Shown in pieces: positions 6,806 through 12,542 of a stretch of 12,542 nt of DNA. Origin of the DNA: Meridianimarinicoccus sp044221805 (GTDB taxonomy: Bacteria > Pseudomonadota > Alphaproteobacteria > Rhodobacterales > Rhodobacteraceae); assembly GCA_044221805.1 (NCBI GenBank), contig JBGAOK010000103.1, positions 1 to 12,542 of the forward strand. The letters run 5' to 3'. The notes under the pieces are model-generated. The model worked only from the letters and a program-made list of their open reading frames with translations. It had not been told where the DNA came from and made no database searches. The translations under genes and the position numbers were made by a program. The first letter of the stretch is position 1. Each line of letters opens with the position of its first letter.

Positions 6806-6834
6806 ATGAATTTGCCATGAAGATTTCATGACAA
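6806..6834 (-). promoter_or_regulatory. PHO-box-like 11-bp direct repeats upstream of pstB
   Basis: Read on the minus strand, TTGTCAT, TCTTCAT and AATTCAT start at exactly 11-base steps (plus-strand blocks 6828-6834, 6817-6823 and 6806-6812). PhoB binds 11-bp direct repeats of the type CTGTCAT-N4. The first unit matches 6 of 7 bases, the others 4 of 7, all sharing TCAT. The array ends 73 bases before the pstB ATG. The spacing and the downstream gene support it; the weaker second and third units limit confidence. Confidence 0.5.
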
Positions 6835-6941
6835 CGCCTGGGCGGGTGCGGCGACCGGGCCGGGGGGCCCGGCTTGACAAGGACCCGCCCCGGCGGCGAG
6901 ATCGCCGGCGTAAGCGCGATGCGGAACGGGAGCCTGCCGGT

Positions 6942-7322
6942 ATGGCCTATGCCTATGACGACCAGAATATCTTCGCGCGGATTCTGCGGGGCGAGATCCC
7001 GAACAATACCGTGCTGGAGACCGAGCACAGCCTGGCCTTCCGCGACATCCGTCCGCAGACGCCGGAGCATGTGCTGGTGATCCCGAAGGGCGCCTATGTC
7101 ACCTATGACCATTTCGCGCTGGAGGCGAGCGAGGCCGAGATCGTCGACTTCACCCGGGCAGTGGGCAGGGTGGCGCAGATGATCGGCGCCCAGCCGGGCG
7201 AGGGCGGCGACGGGTTCCGGCTGATCTCGAACGCCGGCGACCATGCCATCCAGGAAGTGCCGCACATGCATGTCCATGTGCTGGCCGGGCGGCCGCTGGG
7301 CCGGATCCTCGAGCCGGTTTGA
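6942..7322 (+). CDS. HIT-family nucleotide hydrolase/transferase
   Basis: The 126-residue product belongs to the histidine-triad superfamily (HinT/PKCI-like branch), which splits nucleoside phosphoramidates or adenylylated compounds. The triad HMHVHVLAG lies at 108-116, with the nucleophilic histidine H110; the N-terminal IFARILRGEIP and the DIRPQTPEHVLVIPK stretch are also typical. The ATG at 6942 is chosen because the family alignment begins there and GGGAG lies about 9 bases upstream; the frame is open to 6828 but encodes an Arg-rich unlikely segment. A perfect TTGACA at 6874-6879 could be a -35 box, though no good -10 follows at 16-18 bases. The substrate in the cell is unknown. Confidence 0.93.
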   Translation: MAYAYDDQNIFARILRGEIPNNTVLETEHSLAFRDIRPQTPEHVLVIPKGAYVTYDHFALEASEAEIVDFTRAVGRVAQMIGAQPGEGGDGFRLISNAGDHAIQEVPHMHVHVLAGRPLGRILEPV

Positions 7323-7360
7323 GAGCCGATCTGAGGTCCGGTCGGGACCCCGCGCCGGGA

Positions 7361-7771
7361 TCAGTTGTCGAGCGAGGCGTCGAACTGCACCGTGGTGGTG
7401 CCATGCACCGCACCGGGCTGGATCGAGATCTTGGCGTTGCCGATGCCGGGGCCCGAGAAGTCGATCTGCCGGGCCGCCAGTTCGGGGTTCGGGTCCTTGA
7501 TCTGGTAGCCGGCCGCGTCCAGCGCGGCGGCCCAGTCCGCGATCAGCGCGGCGCCATCGGCACGGGTCTCGAACGAGAAGATCCGCGTCGAGGATCCGAT
7601 GGCGCGGTCCACCTTCACCGTCATGTCCGCGGGCAGCACAACAGCGACCGGGATCCAGTCCTGGGATTCGGGCCTGGCCGCCGCTTCGGCGAGGGCCGGG
7701 CGGGGGGCAATCGCCACGGCGGCGATCAGGAAGGACAGGCCGGCAACGGCCGGAATCACCACATCGCGCAT
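7361..7771 (-). CDS. Secreted protein of unknown function
   Basis: The 136-residue product begins with a clear signal peptide (MRDVVIPAVAGLSFLIAAVA, cleavage likely after PALA near residue 29). The mature part, about 107 residues, is mostly hydrophilic with alternating strands and one Ala-rich helix (DGAALIADWAAALDAAGY) and no cysteines. I do not recognise the family. The start at 7771 is chosen because GGAG lies 6 bases upstream; ATGs at 7774 and 7786 are in frame and would only lengthen the leader. It converges with hit (38 bases between stops) and lies 97 bases after the secreted RNase T2 on the same strand, so the two may share a transcript. GC-rich codon use matches its neighbours, so it looks like a real gene. 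Confidence 0.75.
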   Translation of the reverse strand: MRDVVIPAVAGLSFLIAAVAIAPRPALAEAAARPESQDWIPVAVVLPADMTVKVDRAIGSSTRIFSFETRADGAALIADWAAALDAAGYQIKDPNPELAARQIDFSGPGIGNAKISIQPGAVHGTTTVQFDASLDN

Positions 7772-7847
7772 CATAGGCTCCGTCATCGTGCCGATGGCCT
7801 AGCCGCAACGCGGCGCCGGCTCAAGCCGGTCGATGTCGCCCGGCGGT

Positions 7848-7866
7848 CCGCAGCCGCCGGCTGCGG
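7848..7866 (-). terminator. Hairpin just after the RNase T2 stop codon
   Basis: CCGCAGCC (7848-7855) pairs perfectly with GGCTGCGG (7859-7866) around a 3-base loop, beginning two bases after the RNase T2 stop on the minus strand. There is no T-run, so it may slow or protect the message end rather than terminate by itself. Confidence 0.35.
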
Positions 7867-7868
7867 CT

Positions 7869-8519
7869 TCAGCGCACCGGGTCGAGCAGTGCCGAAGGCA
7901 ATGCGCAATCGCGCGCCACATCGGCGCCGCAGTCCCGGGGGGCGAGGTCGCGGGTCAGGCAGATCCGCACCTCGTCGATCCGGCCGTCCTCGCAGGTGAC
8001 GGTGATCGACTGTCGGGTCAGCCCGGGATTGGCTTCGAGGAAGGCCTCCTCGACCACGGAAGGGGGCAGCGTGACGGGATCGCGCAGCCGGTCGAGGACC
8101 TCGGGGCGGGCGATGCTGTCGAAGGCTTGCCGGGACAGGCGGTAGTATCCGGACCCAGACAGGCCGGAGCAGCGCCCGTGCTTCTTCCACTGGTACCAGG
8201 CGAGGCCGGCCGAGCCCATCACGTCTGCCATGGCCTGGGAGTCGCGCTTGCTCGGGTCGCGGGCGGGGGTGGCGCAGTCCTGGGGATAGCCGGCTTCGTG
8301 CTGCGGCCAGAGCCCGTGCAGCACCCAGCCGACATCCCGTGCCGGGTCGCATTGATCGGCGTCGCGGGTGTCGCCTTCCAGCGCGCACCAGGTCGGCGAC
8401 CAGCTGAGCGCGAGGATGTAGTAGGCGAAGTCCCCCGCCGCATCGCCGGCCCGGACGGGTCCGGCCAGTGCGGCGGCAAGGCCGATGGCGGCAAGCGTAG
8501 CCCGCGCAGTGTGCCGCAT
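7869..8519 (-). CDS. Secreted ribonuclease T2 family protein
   Basis: The 216-residue product is a periplasmic or exported endoribonuclease that cuts single-stranded RNA through 2',3'-cyclic phosphates. A signal peptide covers residues 1-24 (ending PVRA). The first catalytic motif is HGLWPQ (68-73, H68) and the second is WYQWKKHGRC (108-117, H114). Eight cysteines (45, 57, 82, 117, 176, 187, 197, 205) could make four disulfides, as expected outside the cytoplasm. In the second motif the canonical His-Glu pair before Trp is Tyr109-Gln110, so catalysis may differ. GGAGG and AGAGGAA precede the ATG at 8519, and a TATAAG -10-like box lies at 8547-8552 on this strand. It is divergent from trcR. 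Confidence 0.9.
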   Translation of the reverse strand: MRHTARATLAAIGLAAALAGPVRAGDAAGDFAYYILALSWSPTWCALEGDTRDADQCDPARDVGWVLHGLWPQHEAGYPQDCATPARDPSKRDSQAMADVMGSAGLAWYQWKKHGRCSGLSGSGYYRLSRQAFDSIARPEVLDRLRDPVTLPPSVVEEAFLEANPGLTRQSITVTCEDGRIDEVRICLTRDLAPRDCGADVARDCALPSALLDPVR

Positions 8520-8546
8520 TTCCTCTTTCCTCCCGGGGGGTGAAGG

Positions 8547-8552
8547 CTTATA
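8547..8552 (-). promoter_or_regulatory. Candidate -10 box of the RNase T2 gene
   Basis: On the minus strand TATAAG (5 of 6 match to TATAAT) lies 27 bases before the ATG at 8519, leaving room for a start site near 8540 and the ribosome site. No good -35 box is found at 16-18 bases, so this is tentative. Confidence 0.35.
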
Positions 8553-8667
8553 CACCTGCAATCTTCCCCAAATCGAGAAGATGCGCCAGACCTCCGGCGC
8601 GGCCGGTTTCCCGGCGCGGGAGAGGCTTGCGGCGGTCTCGGGGGGACACGGAACAGGAGTGCACCCG

Positions 8668-9450
8668 ATGCAGGGCAAGCCGATCATGGCCCGCGCCACC
8701 GCGGTCTGGCTCGTGGACAACACGACGCTGACCTTCAAGCAGATCGCCGATTTCGTCGGCTTCCACGAGCTCGAGGTGCAGGGCATCGCCGATGGCGACG
8801 TGGCGACCGGGGTGAAGGGCTTCGATCCGGTGGCCAACAACCAGCTCGACCCATCCGAGATCGAGAAGGGCGAGGCCAACCCGATCTACCGGCTCAAGCT
8901 GAAGCACAACCCCGCCGCCACCGGCGAGGAAAAGCGCCGCGGGCCGCGCTATACGCCGCTGAGCAAGCGGCAGGACCGGCCGGCGGCCATCCTGTGGCTG
9001 GTGAAGTTCCACCCCGAGCTGGTCGACAGCCAGATCGCCAAGCTGGTCGGCACCACCAAGCCCACCATCGCCACGATCCGCGAGCGCACCCACTGGAACA
9101 TCGGCAACATCCAGCCGATCGACCCGGTGGCGCTGGGGCTCTGCCGCCAGTCCGAGCTTGACGCGGCAGTGCAGCGCGCGGCGGCGAAAAAGGCCCGCGA
9201 GGGCGGCGTGATGACCGACGACGAACGGCGCAAGCTGGTCTCGACCGAGCAGTCGCTGGCGATGGAAACCGATCCGCGGATCCCCGCGGGCCCGTCCGGG
9301 CTGGAGGGTTTCACCCTGAGCGAGGACAAGTACGAGGACACCAAGGTCGACGCCGACAGCTTCTTCAACCTGCCGGCGGCCGAGGACGACGAGGACGAGG
9401 ACGACGACAGCGACGATCCCCGCGACATGCGCGGCGACCCGCGACGATGA
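8668..9450 (+). CDS. trcR: TrcR/DUF1013-family cell-cycle transcriptional regulator
   Basis: The 260-residue protein matches the alphaproteobacterial DUF1013 family, named TrcR for a role in cell-cycle transcription. The family core runs from ATAVWLVDNTTLTFKQIADF (10-29) through ELEVQGIADGDVATGVKGFD and RYTPLSKRQDRPAAILWLVK to SQIAKLVGTTKPTIATIRER (121-140) and PIDPVALGLCRQSELD. Two helix-turn-helix-like segments are visible at 23-40 and 120-143. Residues 239-250 are an acidic run (EDDEDEDDDSDD), often seen near the end of this family. The ATG at 8668 is chosen because AGGAG (8655-8659) lies 8 bases upstream and related proteins begin a few residues before ATAVWL; the frame is open to 8485, overlapping the RNase T2 start. 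No frame break is seen in this gene. Confidence 0.93.
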   Translation: MQGKPIMARATAVWLVDNTTLTFKQIADFVGFHELEVQGIADGDVATGVKGFDPVANNQLDPSEIEKGEANPIYRLKLKHNPAATGEEKRRGPRYTPLSKRQDRPAAILWLVKFHPELVDSQIAKLVGTTKPTIATIRERTHWNIGNIQPIDPVALGLCRQSELDAAVQRAAAKKAREGGVMTDDERRKLVSTEQSLAMETDPRIPAGPSGLEGFTLSEDKYEDTKVDADSFFNLPAAEDDEDEDDDSDDPRDMRGDPRR

Positions 9451-9487
9451 ACCGCCCCGGCGGCGGTGCCGGCACGCGGACCGGACA

Positions 9488-9513
9488 GGACAGGGTCAGC
9501 TCAGGCCCTGTCC
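9488..9513. terminator. Hairpin between convergent trcR and VOC gene
   Basis: GGACAGGG (9488-9495) pairs perfectly with CCCTGTCC (9506-9513) around a 10-base loop. It sits 37 bases after the trcR stop and overlaps the stop codon of the minus-strand VOC gene. There is no T-run on either side. Its place between converging genes suggests a shared transcription end. Confidence 0.4.
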
Positions 9514-9855
9514 GCGACGATCATGACCTTGATGCCGTCCGGGTCGCGGAAGATCATCCGGCGGACGTGGACCGAAAGGCCGGCGGCGCGATGGCGCAAC
9601 CAAGCGCTTCAAGCCGCGACAAAGCGCGCCCAGGGTCTGGTCGCTGATCTCGATCCCGATCAGGGCCGATCCGGCGCCATCGCCGTCCCGCGCGGGATAG
9701 ATCTCCAGAACAGGTCCAGCGCCGGTGCTGGCTAGGTGCCATGGACCATCGCCGTGGCGCTCGGGCCGGAACACGAAGCCGAGCACGCCGCTGAAGCCGG
9801 GCCGCGCCTGCCTCGGGATGCGGGCCCGGATGGTCAGGAAGCCAAGGCGTGCCAC
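9501..9855 (-). CDS. VOC/glyoxalase-like protein, reading frame broken
   Basis: This small gene of about 118 codons starts with GTG at 9855, five bases after the recR stop. Pieces in different frames join into a vicinal-oxygen-chelate type protein: MARLGFLTIRAR, then PEAGAAR in another frame, then SGVLGFVFRPERHGDGPWHL and GAGPVLEIYPARDGDG, IGIEISDQTL, SRLEALGCAIAPPAF, and FRDPDGIKVMIVADRA ending at 9501. The beta-alpha-beta layout and the closing RDPDG motif are typical of the superfamily; substrate and metal residues cannot be fixed. At least four frame changes occur, near 9820-9790, 9635 and 9560. Similar breaks in recR and dnaX next door make sequence error likelier than true decay. Confidence 0.65.
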
Positions 9856-9860
9856 GGCGC

Positions 9861-10450
9861 TCAGACCGGCTTGCGCGCCCTGAGCGCCGCGCCGATGGTG
9901 CCGTCGTCGAGATAGTCGAGCTCGACCCCCACCGGCACGCCCTGGGCCAGGGTGCTGACCGTGACGCGGCCCTGCAGCAGGTCGGCGATGTGGGCGTTGG
10001 TCTGGCCTTCAGCGTGGCGTTGAGCGCGAGGATGACCTCGGCGATGCCCTCGCGGGCGATCGGTCGGCCAGCCGCGGCAGGCCCAGATCCTCGGGCCCCA
10101 CCGCATCCAGCGCCGACAGCGTGCCGCCAAGGACGTGATAGCGCCCGGCGAAGGCATGGGTGCGTTCCATCGCCCAGAGGTCCGCCACATCCTCGACCAC
10201 GCAGATCTGGCCATTGGCCCGGCGCGGTCGAGACAGATATCTCCTCGTCGGCGGTGGCGAGGTTGCCGCAGGTGACGCAGTCCCGCGCCGTTTCCGCGAC
10301 CCGTGCCATGGCTTCCGCCAGCGGCACCAGCGACTGGCCGCGCCGGCGCACCAGATAGAGCACGGCCCGGCGCGCCGAGCGCGGACCCAGCCCGGGCAGA
10401 CGCGCCATCAGCTCGATCAGCGCCTCGATGGTGGCCGGCGGGCCGCTCAT
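9861..10450 (-). CDS. recR: Recombination protein RecR, reading frame broken
   Basis: RecR works with RecF and RecO to load RecA at gaps. The N-terminus from the ATG at 10450 is intact: helix-hairpin-helix LPGLGPRSARRAVLYL (18-33) and the first half of the zinc finger, CVTC (58-61). The sequence then continues in a second frame (RRANGQICVVEDVADLWAME to GLPRLADR), returns to the first (AREGIAEVILALNAT), and ends in a third (EGQTNAHIADLL, VTVSTLAQGVPVGVELDYLD, then DGTIGAALRARKPV). The Toprim domain is thus complete in pieces. Breaks lie near 10247-10225, 10060 (one G missing from a CGG) and 10010 (one G missing from CTGGAA). The second zinc-finger cysteine pair is damaged at the first break. 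The gene follows ybaB in the conserved order; its weak ribosome site lies in a hairpin. Confidence 0.88.
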
Positions 10451-10452
10451 GA

Positions 10453-10499
10453 CGCGACCGCCCCGGACCCGGGGCGCGCCCCTGCCCGGGCCGGTCGCG
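10453..10499 (-). promoter_or_regulatory. Large GC hairpin covering the recR ribosome-binding region
   Basis: On the minus strand CGCGACCG (10499-10492) pairs with CGGTCGCG (10460-10453), enclosing CCCGG with CCGGG and the self-complementary GGGGCGCGCCCC. The outer stem ends two bases before the recR ATG and contains the only Shine-Dalgarno-like G run. It could hold back recR translation. High GC makes chance pairing easier, and nearby sequence errors are possible. Confidence 0.4.
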
Positions 10500-10586
10500 C
10501 CGCGCGGACCGGACGGACCGGGCGGCGGGGGCCCGGGCCAGCGCAGAAGCAGGACGCGCCGCCGATGAGAGGCATCCGGGCCGCCG

Positions 10587-10931
10587 TCAGATCGGCAGCT
10601 TCATGTCGGCGGGCAGGCCCATCGCCGCGGTCAGCTTGCGCATCTCTTCCTGGGTGCGCTCCTGCGCCTTGGACTGGGCGTCCTTGATCGCGGCGAGGAT
10701 CAGGTCCTCGACCATCTCCTTGTCCTCGGCCTTGAAGATCGACGGGTCGATCGACAGGGCGGTCAGTTCGCCCTTGGCGGTGGCGGTGGCATGGACAAGA
10801 CCGGCGCCGCTGGAGCCTTCCACGGTGATCCGCGTCAGTTCCTCCTGCATCGCGGCCATCCTGGTCTGCATTTCCTGCGCGGCCTTGAGCATCTTGCCCA
10901 TGTCGGCGAGGTTTCCGAGTCCCTTCAGCAT
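10587..10931 (-). CDS. ybaB: YbaB/EbfC-family nucleoid-associated protein
   Basis: The 114-residue protein is a small DNA-binding dimer of the YbaB/EbfC family, which coats or bends DNA. It has the usual alpha-beta-alpha plan: a Met/Gln-rich N-terminal helix (MLKGLGNLADMGKMLKAAQE, 1-20), a central sheet (ITVEGSSGAGLVHATATAKG, ELTALSIDPS) and the C-terminal helix VEDLILAAIKDAQSKAQE. It starts 11 bases after the dnaX stop, and AAGGAA, overlapping that stop region, lies 5 bases before the ATG. dnaX-ybaB-recR is a widely conserved order. It is intact although both neighbours are broken. A GC-rich gap of 136 bases separates it from recR. Confidence 0.95.
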   Translation of the reverse strand: MLKGLGNLADMGKMLKAAQEMQTRMAAMQEELTRITVEGSSGAGLVHATATAKGELTALSIDPSIFKAEDKEMVEDLILAAIKDAQSKAQERTQEEMRKLTAAMGLPADMKLPI

Positions 10932-10942
10932 CTGCGTTCCTT

Positions 10943-12542
10943 TCAGAGAGTGTCGTCGTCGAACGGATCCCAGCCGTCGTCGTTCCCGTCATCGCCGCCG
11001 TCACCGTCCTCGTCAGCGTCCGCGGCCGGGTCGGCCTCGGGCAGGGCGGGCAGCGCGGTGGCGGCCGCGGCGGCGTCGATCTCGGCCCTTGTGCGGACCG
11101 CGGCGATTTCGGCGCCGGGCAGCTTGGCCAGGATGGCGGCCACCGCCGGATGGGCGCGGGCGCGGGCCTTCTTCGCCTTCGGCCTCGGCGCTGCCGGCTT
11201 CGGCGATGGTGGGGGCGCCGTTCGCCGTGGTGACCGAGATGGTCCAGCGCGCCCCGGTCCATCCGGTCAGCCGCGCCGACAGCCGTTGGGCCAGATCCGG
11301 CGCCGCGCGATCGGCGGGGCGGAAGGTGATCCGCCCCGGTGCATAGCTGACCAGATGCAGGGTCTCCTCGATCTCGATCAGCAGGCGGACGTCGCGCTGG
11401 GTGCGGATCAGGCCGATCACGTCCTCGAACCGGGCGTAACGCTCCAGCCCGGCCACCGCGCGCTGGGCTGCCGCCAGCGCCCGGCCGCCGTCTTCGGGAT
11501 CACCGCGGGGCGGGCGGCGAAGCCCGCGGCGGGGGGCAGGGTGCGGCGGCCTGCGGTCCGGGGCCTGCGGGCGTGGCCGCCGGGCCGGGAAGCGGCGGAC
11601 CGAAGCGCCACTGGCGCGGGCGCCTGGGCCAGCCGGCGCAGCAGGTCCTCCGGGCGGCGGCAGGTCGGCCACATGGGTCATGCGGATCACCGCCATCTCG
11701 GCCGCCATCATCGCGTTCGGCGCTGTCTGGGTCTCCTCCAGCGCCTTCAGCAGCATCTGCCAGACCCGCCCCAGCACCGCTGTGGAGCGGCCGCCTGCGC
11801 GCCGCGGCGCGTGTCGAGCGCAGGGTCGGGTCGTCGGCGGCCTCGGGGTGACCTTGGTCACCGAGAGCCAGTGCGCCACCTCGGCCAGGTCGCGCAGGAC
11901 CGAGACCGGGTCGGCCCGTCGGCATATTGCGCGGCCAGTTCGTTCAGTGCGGCGGCGGCGTCGCCGCGCAGGATCATGTCGAAGAGATCGAGCACCCGTC
12001 CGCGGTCGGCCAGCCCCAGCATGGCGCGGACCTGTTCGGCCGAGGTGGCGCCCTCGCCATGGCTGATCGCCTGGTCGAGAAGGCTGGTCGCGTCCCGGGC
12101 CGAGCCTTCCGCGGCGCGCACGATCAGCGCCAGCGCGCCCTCGTCGATGGTCGCGGCTTCGGCGTCGGCGATGCGGCGCAGGAGGGCGAGCATGTCCTCG
12201 GGCTCGATCCGGCGCAGGTCGAAGCGCTGGCAGCGGCTGAGGACGGTGACGGGGACTTTGCGGATCTCGGTGGTGGCGAAGATGAACTTCACATGGGGCG
12301 GGGGTTCCTCGAGAGTCTTGAGGAGCGCGTTGAAGGCCGAGGTGCTGAGCATGTGCACCTCGTCGATGATGTAGACCTTGAAGCGGCTGTCCGACGGGGC
12401 GTAACTGATTGAATCGATGATGTTCTGGCGGATGTTGTCGACGCCGGTGTTGGACGCCGCGTCCATCTCGATCACGTCGATGTCGGTGCCCCTGGCGATC
12501 CGCAGGCAATGGGCGCAGGTGCCGCAGGGGTCGGTCGAGGGG
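10943..12542 (-). CDS. dnaX: DNA polymerase III subunit gamma/tau, 5' end outside window, reading frame broken
   Basis: DnaX is the ATPase of the clamp loader and ties the polymerases together at the replication fork. The window starts inside the ATPase domain: zinc module PCGTCAHC (the last three of four cysteines), EMDAASNTGVD, Walker B DEVHML, LEEPPPHVKFIFATTE, and the SRC motif LSRCQRFDLRR, unbroken from 12541 to about 11920. Later parts continue in changing frames: DPVSVLRDLAEVAHWL, EAADDPTL, VLGRVWQMLLKALEE, PEDLLRRLAQAPAP, a Pro-rich linker, DGGRALAAAQRAVAGLERY to GSAEAE, then KKARARAHPAVAAILAKLPG. The end is acidic (GWDPFDDDTL, stop at 10943). There are about eight changes, near 11918, 11847, 11790, 11650, 11600, 11530, 11497 and 11190. 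Several fit loss or gain of a single G or C. The gene is essential in bacteria, so error is suspected. Confidence 0.9.

Noticed and set aside
6859..6873. GCCGGG-GGG-CCCGGC inverted repeat before hit
   Set aside because: A 6-bp all-GC stem is expected by chance here and no function could be tied to it.
7333..7347. GGTCC-GGTCG-GGACC hairpin between hit and the secreted unknown gene
   Set aside because: Only a 5-bp stem with no T-run; too weak in GC-rich DNA to call a terminator.
11190..11920. Programmed ribosomal frameshifting in dnaX
   Set aside because: E. coli dnaX uses one slippery A AAA AAG site, but here about eight shifts occur, none at such a site, and neighbouring recR and the VOC gene show the same pattern. 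In Caulobacter the short form is made by proteolysis instead.
10791..12374. 527-codon open frame on the plus strand
   Set aside because: It lies antisense to dnaX and ybaB, whose protein motifs are unmistakable. Long antisense open frames are common in DNA with this GC content, and its translation is low-complexity Arg/Ala/Ser-rich.

Overview
The window is GC-rich DNA, about two thirds G+C or more, from an alphaproteobacterium, most likely of the order Rhodobacterales. Three things point there. The F0 part of ATP synthase forms its own five-gene set, atpI-atpB-atpE-atpX(b')-atpF, with no F1 genes next to it. A DUF1013/TrcR cell-cycle regulator, a family typical of alphaproteobacteria, is present. 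Codon use and the protein sequences (Nth, the Ada-like protein, HIT, AtpX) also fit that group. No insertion sequence, phage gene, CRISPR array, tRNA or rRNA was seen. This is ordinary chromosomal housekeeping DNA, and I did not find a clear undescribed multi-gene system.

Layout. 1-256 (-) is the start of a secreted YceI-family protein cut by the window edge. 257-570 is a divergent regulatory region with a perfect TCAACCG-CT-CGGTTGA palindrome and a plausible sigma-70 promoter for the atp genes. 571-3293 (+) holds atpI, atpB, atpE, atpX and atpF, with a strong hairpin between atpE and atpX and a terminator hairpin after atpF. 3433-4104 (-) is a glycine-zipper/OmpA lipoprotein. 4226-5119 (-) is an AraC-HTH plus O6-methylguanine methyltransferase protein, and 5118-5894 (+) is endonuclease III. 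Their start codons overlap head to head. 5917-6732 (-) is a lone PstB-type ATPase with PHO-box-like repeats upstream. 6942-7322 (+) is a HIT-family protein. 7361-7771 (-) is a small secreted protein of unknown family and 7869-8519 (-) is a secreted RNase T2. 8668-9450 (+) is TrcR. On the minus strand, 9501-9855 is a VOC/glyoxalase-like gene, 9861-10450 recR, 10587-10931 ybaB/ebfC and 10943-12542 the C-terminal part of dnaX, in the classic dnaX-ybaB-recR order.

How they work together. The atp set builds the membrane proton channel and stator of ATP synthase; the F1 genes must lie elsewhere. The Ada-like protein and Nth form a divergent DNA-repair pair. dnaX-ybaB-recR links the replication clamp loader, a nucleoid-associated protein and recombinational repair. 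PstB (with its possible PHO box), the HIT hydrolase and the secreted RNase could share a phosphorus-salvage theme, but that is speculative.

A main caution: between about 9.55 and 11.92 kb the reading frame breaks many times, in the VOC gene, recR and dnaX. Protein similarity carries straight on in another frame at each break. Because dnaX is essential and the breaks often fall in short G or C runs, sequencing or assembly error is the likeliest cause, so the exact protein sequences there should not be trusted.
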